From Endozoicomonas sp. ISHI1 (GTDB lineage Bacteria > Pseudomonadota > Gammaproteobacteria > Pseudomonadales > Endozoicomonadaceae), in assembly GCF_024606225.1 (NCBI RefSeq), contig NZ_JAGRPU010000007.1, forward strand, positions 62,001 through 126,000: a DNA stretch of 64,000 bases, written 5' to 3'. The translations under genes and the position numbers were made by a program. This document shows positions 35,288 to 46,096 of the stretch, in pieces. Below the pieces are notes generated by a model. It did no database searches and was not told the origin of the DNA. It was given only the letters and a program-made list of their open reading frames with translations. Numbering within the stretch: position 1 is the first letter of the stretch; each line of letters starts with the position of its first letter.

Positions 35288-38200
35288 ATGACAAATGCCC
35301 GTCACAATGCATTAAGCCTTGCTGTGGCCATTGCCATCGGTTCTTTCATCGTCGGTACACAGGCACTGGCCGATCGCAGGCTGCAAACAAAGTCTGTGGA
35401 TATTCAGAGCAATGGACAGGCGGAATTCACCCAGAGTGAGGTCATCGTTAACCCAACATTGGATGATGACCAGCAGCCAATCCCTAATTCCTTTACTACC
35501 ACCTACCCTGATCAGGCTGAAGCCAGAGCGGGCTATGTCGTTCCTTCTGACGGCTTTACAGACATTCTTTCTGGTATTGAGGGTGGCGTTTCCGTAGTTG
35601 ACCTTTTTGAAACAGACGACAATGACGCTGCTCTGAAGTACACCAAAGTCCTGAAGGTCGGTAATGAGGGAGTCTTCAGGTTCACTCATAACCTTAAAAA
35701 AAATAAACTGCTCATCGAAGTCAGGGAAGGAATGACACATCAGGATTCAATCAGGGCTGTTCGCGCTCAATCAGACAACACCCAAACATTAGATCCGTTT
35801 ACGAAAGTTGCCAGCCCCGAACATCTCGCTGGAGTGCTAAAAAGCGCCAGGGAAAGAACAGGAAAACTTGGCGAAGTAGATAAATTTGTTGCACTTGCCA
35901 ACCTCGAAGTAGACAAGGTTGATGTAAGAGGGCGCACCTTTATGCGTCTTGTCGCTGTCGGCGACCCTCCTCCTGAACTGCAGCGCCTGGGTCAATCGAT
36001 CTTTGTTAATGATGAAGCTCTTTTAGCAGCAGCCACCTCTGCCTATACCCAGGTTCATGTTCTGGGAAAAGAATTACAACTGTGCGCTCTGGAAGATTTT
36101 TTGTCATACGATCAACCCGTCGGCTATGTTATACACGTCGAGGATGAGACACAGATTTATCCTGTTCCTGCTGATTATCCAAAACTGGAAGTGACTGAAG
36201 CTCAGGGGAAGATTATTGTTTTCCGTGGTCAGAAACAGAATCCAACCGATATAGCTTTTGTGGAAGGTCTCCATGACATCTGGGCAGGACTTTCCGATTG
36301 TGATGATGAGCCGATTTTACAAGTTAAAAAAGACAATGTCAGAAGCTACCAGTACATCATTAGAAGCAGACAGATGGCACTGCTGGAGGAGTTAGCCTTA
36401 CAGCACAATACCGGACTTAACAAAGGTAGACAGTACGATCAAAAACTGGAGTCGCTTGCATACTATGAACATCTTCAGCAGGCATTGACAACTGCTACTT
36501 CAGATGGAGCAGATCAATTTGAATTCACAATACCACACATCACATTCGTTTCGTCGTTTATCACTCCTACCTGGGTGCATATGCAACTGGTAAAACACTT
36601 CGGCTTCAAACCTGTACTTAGAAATTTTCTGACTAACCGGGATTTTATTCATGATATTCACGAACGTATTCCCACTATCACCAAAATGTCTGGCGATCCT
36701 TTTGACGATCTTTTTGACGAAGACGGCAGCTTTGCTTCCAGGGTCAATGACAACTTTGCCGGTCAGCTGCTTGAGATGGAAAACGAGCTTTACGAGCTAA
36801 GCAAACGGTTACAGCGCAGAGCACAAATAGCCATTGGTAGTGATGAAGAAAAACTGAGAACCCCACAACTCAGGCCGGAAGTTGACGATGAGATTATGCA
36901 GCTTCGTCAAGACCTGGAACAAAAGACAAACCTGATACATAGACTTCAGAAAGAAATCGATCGAACAAACCCACAGCTGGAACGCAAAGTCCTTGATGCC
37001 AGAGCGAAAGCCAGAAAGATTCGCAACCTTGAACTAGCCATTCAGCTTGGTATGGATGACTGGGATGATACTCTGCCACCAGAACAGCAAGCCGAACTCA
37101 TCCGCATAAAAATTCATGAAATCAAACAGGCGATTGCTGCCGCAGGGCAGTTTGATGATGAGGCTGCAAAAGAAGCTGCAATCAAAGCCATTTATACATC
37201 TTTTGCCGTGTATTTAAACATTCAGAATTTTGATGACAATACAAGTATTGACGTTCAGAAAAAATGTCTGATTCAAAAAATCAAGGCCATAAATTCTCAG
37301 GAACAGCTCCTGTCTCAAAAACTTAAGACAATGGATCTTCAACAGGACATCCTGATTAAGAGAATCAAGACACTGAGTAAGCAACAGGCTATTGAGAATT
37401 CTTACACTGAGGAAAGAAAATATGCTATAGCGGCGATTCTTGGTATACAGAGCGAAGATAACACACCAGAAGACCGCGAAACTCTGGAATCAACAGTGCG
37501 TATGAAACTCTTCGAGCTTGCAAAGCTGAAACAGGAACTGCAAGACATCAGGACACCCGGCCACCCCAGTGCCATGCCTGAAGTACTCAAGAAACTCAGT
37601 GTCGTGGAAGAAATCCTGAGTCCGGATCGCTCCTCTGAAAAGGACGATGTGTATCTCCGTCGTCAGGACATTTCTGATGACATACAGGCATACATCCGGG
37701 AAGCCGGACAACGGTCAGAGGAAAAGGCCCTGAAAATACTGGAAGCCATAGAAGCACTATTCAACATAAAAACCAATGAAAATGATGACAAAACAACAAG
37801 AGTTGACAGGATTCGTACAAGACTTAATGACGATAATCTTCCGAAATACATACTGAATGAGATGGCCAAAGCCCTCTGGGAAGATGACAGCACAGCTCTG
37901 GAGGAGAGAGATATCAGACCTGACAGGATTCGTAAGCGTCTTACTTTTAAAATCGAAAATTCGGATCAGCGAGCAAGAGAACGACAGGCAGATTATATTC
38001 TGGCTTTAGAGGACAGGCTAAACATCTACCCTCATGAAAACGTCCCAGCTAAAACAAGAGGTGAGGCTTTCACTACTAAACTGGCCAGTGATCTGGGGTT
38101 AAAATTTACAAAGAATGAGAACCTGTCTGACCGGAAGCATGCTCTGAGAGGCAAAATTCTGGCATTAATGAGAGAAGTAAACGAAATCTATGACGATGAA

Positions 38201-40729
38201 AGTATCAAAAGAATCAGAAACTATGAAATAGCTTGCCAACTCGGCATTAAGGGCTTTAAAGATAATGCCCCTTTCGACCAAAGTCTGATTGAAGCAAAAC
38301 TCCAACAGTTGGATGACAAAGTTCTCAATGCCGGTCGGCCTGACGTTAATGACCGTATTGCAGCCATTGAAAATGAGCTTGACAGGCAAATGGCCCGCCT
38401 GGGACCTAAACCCCGATACGTTCTTGAACGTGATGTGGCCAGAGCCAGAAGAGACATAGAAAAAACTGAAAGTGAGCTGGAGGAATTTCGTCGCAAACTG
38501 GATGCGGTTCATAGTAAAGCAGTGCCGAATTCAGTACCGGAACAGAAAGAAACACTCGTATCAGATGACGCCCGGATTGTTGCCTTAAGAAACAAGCAGC
38601 TGGAGCTGTTCGGGGATGATGATACTGCCGACAGGATCCTGCAACTGACCCGGCAGCACGAATGTCTGGAAAGAGAAGTAGAAGTCAGGGAAGCGAATAT
38701 AAAGAACATGAAGCAAGCACTGGCAGCTGCAGAACAAGCCATGGAAAATGAGGGCGGGCCCTTCCAATATACGCCGAAACAGGCAAACATACTGGCCCAT
38801 TTACACACCTTCACTCAGGCACATCCTCTCAGGAAACAGGCTCTGGAAGCCGCACTGGGTCTGGCAGAATCAGCAAAACTGTGCGGTAAACCGGTACCCA
38901 ATTTCCAGACTTTCGACTTTGACGATGAATTTGCACCCATTCGCCTGCAGGCAAAGGTCCCTGATCTGACATTTAATCAGGCCACCCGGATTGTGAAAGT
39001 CTTCAAAGATCTGAAGACGACATTCGCCCTCGAGTCTCCGGAAGATCAGTCTCTGAAGATTCTGGATGAGGTCCAGAATCTGGCGAGCCATGCGAGGGCT
39101 TACATTAAAACCGGGCCACAAGAATACGACGATGAAATATACGGCATGGGCGAAGCAGCCACTTACTTCGTTCAGCATGAGCAAGGGAATCTGAAAGACT
39201 TCTCGGAATACTTCGCTGTCCGTTCTGTCAGTGGTAACAAGATCATCTCTCTATTGCGTGAAGGTCTGATCAGCCAGGTTGAACTTGATCAATATCTAAA
39301 GGCCGTCAGAGGTGTTGATGGTTACCAGACAGTGGATGAATTTGAACATTTTCTTGACTACGGACATGGCGTCAAGGTGCCCCGGTTCAAAGCCGTTGTC
39401 CGGATGCTGTCCGACGAGGGTGTTGACGAGTTCGTACAGAGCGCTTTTTCTCCTGTGATCGTGACCGCCACTGAACCGGCAGGTATGAAGGAGTCTGTTG
39501 CCGTCATGAAAGAATATGTAGCTGCTGTCATCGCCAACTACGTTCTTGACGACATTGCCTTTGAAAACGGCCGCAAGACTGCAGCATTTCTTACCAATAT
39601 TCAGGATACCCTGGCGCCTTACGCCAATGCCGTTGGCGTGTCTGAATCTGGGCTGATCAAGGCTATCCATGACACATTGATGCAGGCTCATGCCACAGCG
39701 GTTGAGCTAGAGCTCAATGATTACTGGATCAAACCTTCCGCCTTCCTGCTACAGGCAGTCACCTGGTACCTCTCCAGCTACAAGCCTCTACTGGTAACCC
39801 GGACCGCCCCGGAAGCTGTCAGGCTGTCTCTCTCAAACATGGCGTTCCTCTATCTTCTGGACCTGACCAACCGGGGCGATTACACGCACAGGATGCTCAC
39901 ACCTTTCCAGCACTGGCTGGAACGCTACGGTGTTGATCTTGACCGAACCGGCCAATATGCCTTCCACACCGGCATTGAACAAGTCACTGAATTGGGCGGA
40001 CTGACAATGCCTTTCGGCAAAGCCGCTTCCTCAGTTATCCTGCTGAAAACCGGCTCTATGCTGTTTAACAGACAATACAACGCCAACCCCCATAGATATC
40101 GCAGCCTTTTCCGTCTGGTGCCCGAAATCGTGAAATCCATGACTTCCGGACAAGGAGTTCAGGTACCGCTGCTGCACAGGATCACACCAGATAAAGTGAA
40201 AAGCCTGGCTTCTGTCACAGCCGGTCTGGTGCTGGGCCCGGTAGCCACGGCCGGATCATACGCCCACGGCCTTTTATCTGGGTTTACCTACGCTCAAACC
40301 TTCGGATTTGCTCTGGCGTCGAGTCTCACTTTTGACTTCTTCATGAACGACAACAAGGTACTCGCTCAGTGGCTCGGCGGACCACTGGGCCGTAGTCTTG
40401 ACAAGCTCAATCGCTGGAGAAGCGTGGGTGAAACGGAATCTGACTATGCGAAACGTGCTGCCACTGCCACACCTCAACGCTTCAATGAAACGGATGAAGA
40501 GTATGCCAACCGTGTTAAAGCAAACAAAGTGATGCATGGCTGGACCAGAAACGAGAATTATCTTCAGTTCCGTGAACGACGTGATCGCTCTATGAAGATG
40601 TATGAGCATGGCTGGGAAAAATACTTCAGGGATAATGTACCTAAATGGTCATTCTCCCATGCAGAAAGTATTCCGTACTCTTACACTCTGGGTGCCTTCT
40701 ACGAATGGTTGGCAAAAGGGCATCTGTAG
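35288..40729 (+). CDS. P7: giant secreted-type coiled-coil paralog, 1813 aa
   Basis: The signal peptide has cleavage after GTQALA28. The N-terminal region runs to about 480. One 175-residue module (LGMDDWDDTLP near 587), RTPGHP near 755, KPRYVLERD near 1040, FDFDDEFAPIRL near 1211 and hydrophobic segments near 1638-1680 follow. It lacks about 200 residues present in P1 and P2 between the KLDAVHSK segment and the VALRNKQLELFGDD segment (join near 38520-38580). The C-terminus is abrupt, at YEWLAKGHL, with no extended tail. Bases 39415-39475 are nearly identical to P3. Probably the last gene of the P4-P7 unit, since a full class 1 intergenic region follows. Function unknown. Confidence 0.92.
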   Translation: MTNARHNALSLAVAIAIGSFIVGTQALADRRLQTKSVDIQSNGQAEFTQSEVIVNPTLDDDQQPIPNSFTTTYPDQAEARAGYVVPSDGFTDILSGIEGGVSVVDLFETDDNDAALKYTKVLKVGNEGVFRFTHNLKKNKLLIEVREGMTHQDSIRAVRAQSDNTQTLDPFTKVASPEHLAGVLKSARERTGKLGEVDKFVALANLEVDKVDVRGRTFMRLVAVGDPPPELQRLGQSIFVNDEALLAAATSAYTQVHVLGKELQLCALEDFLSYDQPVGYVIHVEDETQIYPVPADYPKLEVTEAQGKIIVFRGQKQNPTDIAFVEGLHDIWAGLSDCDDEPILQVKKDNVRSYQYIIRSRQMALLEELALQHNTGLNKGRQYDQKLESLAYYEHLQQALTTATSDGADQFEFTIPHITFVSSFITPTWVHMQLVKHFGFKPVLRNFLTNRDFIHDIHERIPTITKMSGDPFDDLFDEDGSFASRVNDNFAGQLLEMENELYELSKRLQRRAQIAIGSDEEKLRTPQLRPEVDDEIMQLRQDLEQKTNLIHRLQKEIDRTNPQLERKVLDARAKARKIRNLELAIQLGMDDWDDTLPPEQQAELIRIKIHEIKQAIAAAGQFDDEAAKEAAIKAIYTSFAVYLNIQNFDDNTSIDVQKKCLIQKIKAINSQEQLLSQKLKTMDLQQDILIKRIKTLSKQQAIENSYTEERKYAIAAILGIQSEDNTPEDRETLESTVRMKLFELAKLKQELQDIRTPGHPSAMPEVLKKLSVVEEILSPDRSSEKDDVYLRRQDISDDIQAYIREAGQRSEEKALKILEAIEALFNIKTNENDDKTTRVDRIRTRLNDDNLPKYILNEMAKALWEDDSTALEERDIRPDRIRKRLTFKIENSDQRARERQADYILALEDRLNIYPHENVPAKTRGEAFTTKLASDLGLKFTKNENLSDRKHALRGKILALMREVNEIYDDESIKRIRNYEIACQLGIKGFKDNAPFDQSLIEAKLQQLDDKVLNAGRPDVNDRIAAIENELDRQMARLGPKPRYVLERDVARARRDIEKTESELEEFRRKLDAVHSKAVPNSVPEQKETLVSDDARIVALRNKQLELFGDDDTADRILQLTRQHECLEREVEVREANIKNMKQALAAAEQAMENEGGPFQYTPKQANILAHLHTFTQAHPLRKQALEAALGLAESAKLCGKPVPNFQTFDFDDEFAPIRLQAKVPDLTFNQATRIVKVFKDLKTTFALESPEDQSLKILDEVQNLASHARAYIKTGPQEYDDEIYGMGEAATYFVQHEQGNLKDFSEYFAVRSVSGNKIISLLREGLISQVELDQYLKAVRGVDGYQTVDEFEHFLDYGHGVKVPRFKAVVRMLSDEGVDEFVQSAFSPVIVTATEPAGMKESVAVMKEYVAAVIANYVLDDIAFENGRKTAAFLTNIQDTLAPYANAVGVSESGLIKAIHDTLMQAHATAVELELNDYWIKPSAFLLQAVTWYLSSYKPLLVTRTAPEAVRLSLSNMAFLYLLDLTNRGDYTHRMLTPFQHWLERYGVDLDRTGQYAFHTGIEQVTELGGLTMPFGKAASSVILLKTGSMLFNRQYNANPHRYRSLFRLVPEIVKSMTSGQGVQVPLLHRITPDKVKSLASVTAGLVLGPVATAGSYAHGLLSGFTYAQTFGFALASSLTFDFFMNDNKVLAQWLGGPLGRSLDKLNRWRSVGETESDYAKRAATATPQRFNETDEEYANRVKANKVMHGWTRNENYLQFRERRDRSMKMYEHGWEKYFRDNVPKWSFSHAESIPYSYTLGAFYEWLAKGHL

Positions 40730-40829
40730 TGATTTCTTTCAGGTCGGGCCATCGATCAAACCCTGTTATAAGGCATGCATGAATGTATTCCTGCTCTGAA
40801 AAAACAACTCAATTTTACTGGCATTGGAC

Positions 40830-40909
40830 TTTGCCACTGTGAACTAAATTCGCTCAACGGCTCACCGGATTGGCCACTGTGAACTAAATTCACTCAACAA
40901 CTTACCGGA
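40830..40909 (+). repeat. Two tandem copies of the 40-bp intergenic repeat
   Basis: Units at 40830-40869 and 40870-40909 both contain CACTGTGAACTAAATTC and end ACCGGA. The upstream stretch (40739-40829), with GGGCCATCGATCAAACCCTG and GAATGTATTCCTG, is also shared with the regions after P3 and P9. Confidence 0.85.
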
Positions 40910-41015
40910 ACAGCCTTGAGCTATTGACAGCCCAGAGTTACTGGAAGTTGCTCTCTCAACTGGTGTAAACATCACTTTTCACGGTATAGAAAGTTATCAG
41001 CCTTGAGGTAGTCGA
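40910..41015 (+). promoter_or_regulatory. Class 1 leader of P8 with ribosome binding site
   Basis: It carries a consensus-like TTGACA near 40924, CACTTTTCACGGTATAGAAA and CCTTGAGGTAGTCGA before the ATG. TTGACA is about 55 bp from the TATAGA box, too far to be its -35 partner, so the real promoter is uncertain. Confidence 0.45.
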
Positions 41016-44000
41016 ATGACACATGCTCGCCCCCATGCACTGAACCTGGCAGTGGCCGTTGCAATCAGCTCTTCCATCATTGGCACGCAGGCACTGGCGG
41101 AACGCAGACTGCAGACAAAATCCATCGATATTGCGGGCAATGGTCATACAGAGTTTACCCAGAGTGAGGTCATGGTTCAGCCCACTTTAGGTGATGACCA
41201 GCAGCCAATACCCAAATCCTTTACCACCACCTACCCTGACCAGGCTCAAGCCACAGCGGGCTATAACATGCCTTCCGAAGGCTTCACAGACGTCCTTTCC
41301 GGCATCGCCGGTGGCGTTTCCACTGTTGATCTGTTTGAAACAGATGACAATGACATTGCTCAGAAATACACCAAAGTCCTCAAGATTGGTAATGAGGGGG
41401 TCTTCAGATTCACCCATAATCTGGCAGAAAAGAATCTGCTCATTGAAGTCAGATTCAGAATGACCCAACAAGATTCCATTGGGGCAGTTTGCGCTCAACT
41501 AGGCGACACCCAAACATTAGAGCCATTTACAGAAATTGCCTGCCCTGAGCATCTGGTCGGTGTGCTAAAAGGTGCGAGTGAAAAAGCAGGAAACCTTGGC
41601 GAAGTTGATCACTATGTTGCCCTTGCCACCCTTAAAGTAGACAAAGTTAAAGTGAATGGGCGCACCTTCATGCGTCTTATCGCTGCCGGCGTTCAGCCTC
41701 CTGAACTGCATCGCCTCGGTCAATCGCTCTTTGTTAATGATGAAGCTCTTTTTGCAGCAGCGACGTCCGCCTACACTCAGGTTCATATTCTGGGGAAAGA
41801 TTTACAACAGAGAGCCCTGAATGATCTGTTGTCATACAATAAACCCGTCGGCTACGTTGTACACGTTGAGGATGAGAGCCAGTCTTATCCTGTGCCGGCG
41901 GGTTATCCAAAACTGGAAGTGACTGAGGCTCCGGGGGATATTATTGTTTTCCGTGGTCAGAAACAGAATCCGGCCGATCTCGCTTTTGTTGAAGGTTTCT
42001 ATAAGCTCTGGGAAGAAGACGATGTCAATAACCCTAAACCTCCGGTAGCAACACAGGTAAAAAAAGACAAGGTCAAAGGCTACCATTACGTCATTCGAAG
42101 CAAACAGATGGCATTACTCGAGGAGATCGCTGCAAAGCACGATGCCCAATATGGCATAGATAAACTGATTACGCTTATGTACTATGAATCTCTCAAGCAG
42201 GCATTGGCAAGTGCTGCTCCAGATCAGGCAGATGAATTTGAATTCACAATAAGACACATTAGAGTCGCTTCATCGGTCGTCACGCCAACCCTGATGCATC
42301 ATCAACTCGTAAAAAACTTCAGTTTCAAACCTACACTTACCAATCTTCTGAATAACCGGTTCTTTGTTTGGGATATTGAGAATACGGTATCTGTTGTCAG
42401 CGGCATCAACCTGGCGCAGGCTAACGCTCTTGGGGACGACGAAAGGTTTACTTCCAAAATCCTCGGCGACGTTCTCAGACAGCTGATTGAGATGGAAAAC
42501 GAGCAGTCAAAGCCAGAGGGAGAAGAGGGCGGAGACACCGTCCTTAACAACCAGTTAAAGAGAGTCATTGCCAGTGACAAAGAAAAACACCGAACGCTTC
42601 AGCAAGCCCTGCACAGGGTCATTCAGCTGCACCTTCAGCAGCAGGCAGATGAGGTCGTTCAACCACCTGTTCAGAATCAACAAAAAAAGGAAGAACAGAA
42701 AAATGGGTCACCAAAACGTCATCATGAAGTCAAACGAACTCCCGTGCCGAAACAACCAGTTCGTAATTCCCGGCCAGTTGCTACAAGAGTTCAAAACGCT
42801 CCGGGGGCAGTAAAGCTGCCTGCGATTGAAGGCCCGTCCGGAATTACTCCGGCCCATGAAAACGACCTGGATGCCCGCTTTAAGACCGTTCAACCTCACC
42901 TGCCACACAAGAAAGAACTCACTGATACGGTTATTCATAATTACCTGGCTGACATTGAAATTCTGCTCGGTCTGGTCCCGGACAATAAAAAAGACCCGAA
43001 AGTGCGTCATCAGGCCATAAAGCAACACCTCAAACGGCAAGCAACACGAATCAACCAGCTTAGAAACGAGATAGTGTTGACGACGGAGAAAGCTACTGCC
43101 AGTGAAAAAGAAAAGCTCAGAGCACTTCAACTCAAGCAACAAATTAAAGATGAGCTTCTACAAGTTCGTAAGGAGAAGGAAGAACTGCAAAACCAGTCAC
43201 AGATACTTCAGCAGAAAATCGAACAAATTCCAAAGCTGGTACAACAAGTTCGTGATGCCAGAGCAGATGCCACTAAAGCTCGAAACGCTCAACTGGCAGC
43301 AGAGCTTGAGATTAATGATTGGGATGATACCCAACCACCCGGGGAACAAGCCAGACTCATCCGACAGGAAATTCATAAAATCAAACAATTGCTGCCCGCA
43401 ACAGAACAGCTTGATGAAGAAGCAGTAAAAGCAAAACCGGCGACTACCGGAGGCAAGCGCAGTATTACTTTGATCAATGAAAATGATATGGCTGCCCTTC
43501 CGTTCATTCCACAGCCGCTGCAACCAAACGAAGAACTATCCGATGAGGAAGCTCGGGAAAGACTGGCTTTTTTTGAAGGTAAGCTCAGCCTTATTCCGGA
43601 AAACAAGGATGATCTTGAAGCCCGCCATCAGCACCTGCAGAAGTGCATTAAGCAGCAGTTCTTTGAGGTCTTTCGACAAGATTTTCAGAATCAACAAGAT
43701 TTGGCAAAACGGAGAAAATGGTTACATCCTGTCCAAGACGAAATCGATCGAATTCCAATGCAGAGAAAAGGAGCTCATGAAGCACTAGCAAGCAGACAAG
43801 GGGCAGCAGCGCTTGAAATTGATAATCGGGATGATACCCAGCCATCAGAAAAACAAGCCAGACTCATCATAGAGAAAGTTTATGAAATCAAGCAACCGGA
43901 AACTGTAACACCGCTTACCTCAACACCGGTTGCCCTAACATCCATTGCCCCAACATCCATTGCCTCAACACCGGTTGCCCTAACGTCCATTGCCCCAACA

Positions 44001-46019
44001 TCTATTGCCCCAACATCTATTGCCCCAACATCTATTGCCCCAACATCTATTGCCCCAACATCCATTGCCTCAACACCGGTTGCCGCGATATCCATCGCCG
44101 CAACAACGCTTACCACAAAAGATTCCTCAACAGAGCAGCCTCAGGTTGAAGCTGTAAAAGAAACACTGGCGAATCATGACGCGCTTCTTGAAGCCACTGA
44201 AGAAGCCGTGGTTCTTAAACCAGACTCTACTGACACCTATGATGACCGGCTTGATGCCCTGAGAAAAAAACAGGTACAACCGGGCGGTGATGATGGCACT
44301 GGCGGCAAGATCCGGCAAATGATTCAGGAGCTGGCCCGTCTGGAAAGTGAGATTAAAACCGGGCCACAACATTACGACAATGAAATCCACGGTATGGGCA
44401 AAGCAGCTATTCACTACGTCGATCATGAACAAAGGGACCTGAAAAGCTTCTCGGAATACTTTGCCAAACATTCTGCCAATGGTGACAGGATCATCGCTCT
44501 GCTGCGTGAAGGTCTGATCAGCAAGGTTGAACTTGAGCAGTACATGAAGGCTGTCAGAGGTGCCGATGGTTATCAGACAGTGGATGAATTTGAGCACTTC
44601 CTTGGTTACAAACACGGCGTCAGCGTGCCCGAGTTCAAGAAGGTTGTCCAGATGATGTCCGACAAGGGGTCTGAGGAATTCATGCAGAGTGCCTTTACTC
44701 CTGTGACCGTGAGCACTAATGGCCCGGCGGGTATGAAAGACTCTGTTACCGGCATGAAAGAATACGCAGCAGCGGTGATCGCCAACTACGTTCTTGACGA
44801 TATTGCCTTTGAGAACGGCCGCAAAACGGCAGCATTTCTGGCCAATGTTCAGGATACCCTGACACCTTACGCTCATGCTGCCGGAATATTTGAAACAGAA
44901 CTGATCCAGGCTGTCTATAGCGCACTGATGCAGGCTCATGCCGCAGCAGCTGAGCAACAGCTAATGAAATACTGGGTCAAACCTTCAGCCTCTCTGATAC
45001 AGGCGGTCACCTGGTACTTCTCCAACTACAAAGCTCTTCTGGTGACCAATACCGCCCGGCAGGCGGCCAGTCTGTGCCTCTCGAACATGGCCTTCCTCTA
45101 TCTTCTGGATCTGACCAACCGGGGCGATTACACACACAGAATGCTCACACCCTTTCAGCACTGGTTGGAGCGCTATGGTGTCGATCTTGACCGAACCGGC
45201 CAATATGCCTTCCACAGTGGAATTGAAAAAGTCTCTGAAGTGAGTGGGCTGGCAATGCCATTTGGCAAGGCTGCTTCCTCAGTCATTCTGCTGAAAACCG
45301 GCTCTATGCTATTTATCCGACAGTACCACGCCAACCCCCGGATGTATCGCAGCATTTTCCGCCTGGTGCCTGAAATGTTGACATCAATGGCTTCCGTACA
45401 AGGCGTTCAGGTACCGCTGCTGCAAAGAGTCACACCAGAAAAAGTGAAAACTCTGGCCTCTGCCACCGCCGGTATCGTGCTGGGTCCGATAGCCACTGTC
45501 GGAGCATACGTCTACGGTCTGATATCCGGGTTTACCTTCGCTCAAACCTTCGGATTCGCTCTGGCGTCGAGTCTTGGTTTCGACTTCTTCATGAACGACA
45601 ACAAGATGCTCACTCAATGGCTGGGTGGACCTCTGGGCCGAAGTCTTGACGGACTTAATCGCTGGAGAAGCATGGGTGAAAGGGAGTCTGACTATGTGAA
45701 ACGCAACGCCATTGCCACGCCTCAAGGCTTCAGTGAAACAGATCAGGAGTATACCAACCGTGTTAAAGCAGACAAGGTAATGTATGGCTGGACGCGGAAC
45801 GAGAATTATCTTCAGTTCCGTGAACGACGTGATCACACCATGAAGATGTATGAGCACGGCTGGGAGAACTACTTCAGGGAAAATGTGCCTAAATGGTCAT
45901 TCTCCCACGCAAAAAGTATTCCTTACTCTTACACTCTGGGCGCCTTCTACGAGTGGCAACAGAAAGGTAACAGGAGAGCCACAAGGACAGCGTTGCCTGA
46001 GGAACCCCTGCAGCCATGA
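41016..46019 (+). CDS. P8: giant secreted-type paralog, 1667 aa, large internal deletions
   Basis: Shortest complete member. The signal peptide has cleavage after GTQALA28. The N-terminal region runs to about 480. Two modules follow (LEINDWDDTQP near 765 and LEIDNRDDTQP near 930, 525 bp apart), the second with a 14-unit VNTR (963-1032). Directly after it, VKETLANHD joins the start of a normal module to a region normally about 800 residues downstream in P2. A second join near 44350, LESEIKTGPQHYD, skips the FDFDDEFAPIRL block. RTPGHP and KPRYVLDRE are absent. The C-terminal region from HYDNEIHGMG onward is intact, with hydrophobic segments near 1480-1524. It stops at PLQP; the following AAAGCAGCAATG matches the P9 tail in another frame. 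Function unknown. Confidence 0.92.
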   Translation: MTHARPHALNLAVAVAISSSIIGTQALAERRLQTKSIDIAGNGHTEFTQSEVMVQPTLGDDQQPIPKSFTTTYPDQAQATAGYNMPSEGFTDVLSGIAGGVSTVDLFETDDNDIAQKYTKVLKIGNEGVFRFTHNLAEKNLLIEVRFRMTQQDSIGAVCAQLGDTQTLEPFTEIACPEHLVGVLKGASEKAGNLGEVDHYVALATLKVDKVKVNGRTFMRLIAAGVQPPELHRLGQSLFVNDEALFAAATSAYTQVHILGKDLQQRALNDLLSYNKPVGYVVHVEDESQSYPVPAGYPKLEVTEAPGDIIVFRGQKQNPADLAFVEGFYKLWEEDDVNNPKPPVATQVKKDKVKGYHYVIRSKQMALLEEIAAKHDAQYGIDKLITLMYYESLKQALASAAPDQADEFEFTIRHIRVASSVVTPTLMHHQLVKNFSFKPTLTNLLNNRFFVWDIENTVSVVSGINLAQANALGDDERFTSKILGDVLRQLIEMENEQSKPEGEEGGDTVLNNQLKRVIASDKEKHRTLQQALHRVIQLHLQQQADEVVQPPVQNQQKKEEQKNGSPKRHHEVKRTPVPKQPVRNSRPVATRVQNAPGAVKLPAIEGPSGITPAHENDLDARFKTVQPHLPHKKELTDTVIHNYLADIEILLGLVPDNKKDPKVRHQAIKQHLKRQATRINQLRNEIVLTTEKATASEKEKLRALQLKQQIKDELLQVRKEKEELQNQSQILQQKIEQIPKLVQQVRDARADATKARNAQLAAELEINDWDDTQPPGEQARLIRQEIHKIKQLLPATEQLDEEAVKAKPATTGGKRSITLINENDMAALPFIPQPLQPNEELSDEEARERLAFFEGKLSLIPENKDDLEARHQHLQKCIKQQFFEVFRQDFQNQQDLAKRRKWLHPVQDEIDRIPMQRKGAHEALASRQGAAALEIDNRDDTQPSEKQARLIIEKVYEIKQPETVTPLTSTPVALTSIAPTSIASTPVALTSIAPTSIAPTSIAPTSIAPTSIAPTSIASTPVAAISIAATTLTTKDSSTEQPQVEAVKETLANHDALLEATEEAVVLKPDSTDTYDDRLDALRKKQVQPGGDDGTGGKIRQMIQELARLESEIKTGPQHYDNEIHGMGKAAIHYVDHEQRDLKSFSEYFAKHSANGDRIIALLREGLISKVELEQYMKAVRGADGYQTVDEFEHFLGYKHGVSVPEFKKVVQMMSDKGSEEFMQSAFTPVTVSTNGPAGMKDSVTGMKEYAAAVIANYVLDDIAFENGRKTAAFLANVQDTLTPYAHAAGIFETELIQAVYSALMQAHAAAAEQQLMKYWVKPSASLIQAVTWYFSNYKALLVTNTARQAASLCLSNMAFLYLLDLTNRGDYTHRMLTPFQHWLERYGVDLDRTGQYAFHSGIEKVSEVSGLAMPFGKAASSVILLKTGSMLFIRQYHANPRMYRSIFRLVPEMLTSMASVQGVQVPLLQRVTPEKVKTLASATAGIVLGPIATVGAYVYGLISGFTFAQTFGFALASSLGFDFFMNDNKMLTQWLGGPLGRSLDGLNRWRSMGERESDYVKRNAIATPQGFSETDQEYTNRVKADKVMYGWTRNENYLQFRERRDHTMKMYEHGWENYFRENVPKWSFSHAKSIPYSYTLGAFYEWQQKGNRRATRTALPEEPLQP
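43236..44111 (+). repeat. Two tandem modules inside P8
   Basis: Equivalent points at 43236 and 43761 lie exactly 525 bp apart. The first unit is complete (KLVQQVRDARADATKARNAQ to the FEGKLSLIPENKDD helix pair). The second has lost several codons before LEIDNRDDTQP and is interrupted by the VNTR and the downstream deletion join. Confidence 0.8.
43902..44111 (+). repeat. 15-bp in-frame VNTR in P8 (14 units)
   Basis: Fourteen 15-bp units such as GCCCCAACATCTATT encode APTSI, ALTSI, ASTPV and similar. Five APTSI units run in a row (about 43992-44066), most identical at base level, so slippage is likely to be recent. Confidence 0.93.
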
Positions 46020-46096
46020 AAGCAGCAATGTTTGATCGTAAGGCTTGTTGGTTCGGAACCTCAGGGCCTGAAAAAGCATGGGAACCCGAGTTTAGC

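Noticed and set aside
40924-40929. TTGACA before P8 as a sigma-70 -35 box
   Set aside because: No -10-like hexamer lies 16-18 bp downstream; the TATAGA box is over 50 bp away.
44127-44957. A 276-codon minus-strand open frame opposite the P8 C-terminal region, and similar long antisense frames opposite every P gene
   Set aside because: The same antisense frames recur opposite the same conserved region in each paralog, so they mirror sense codon use. They have no ribosome binding site or signal of their own.
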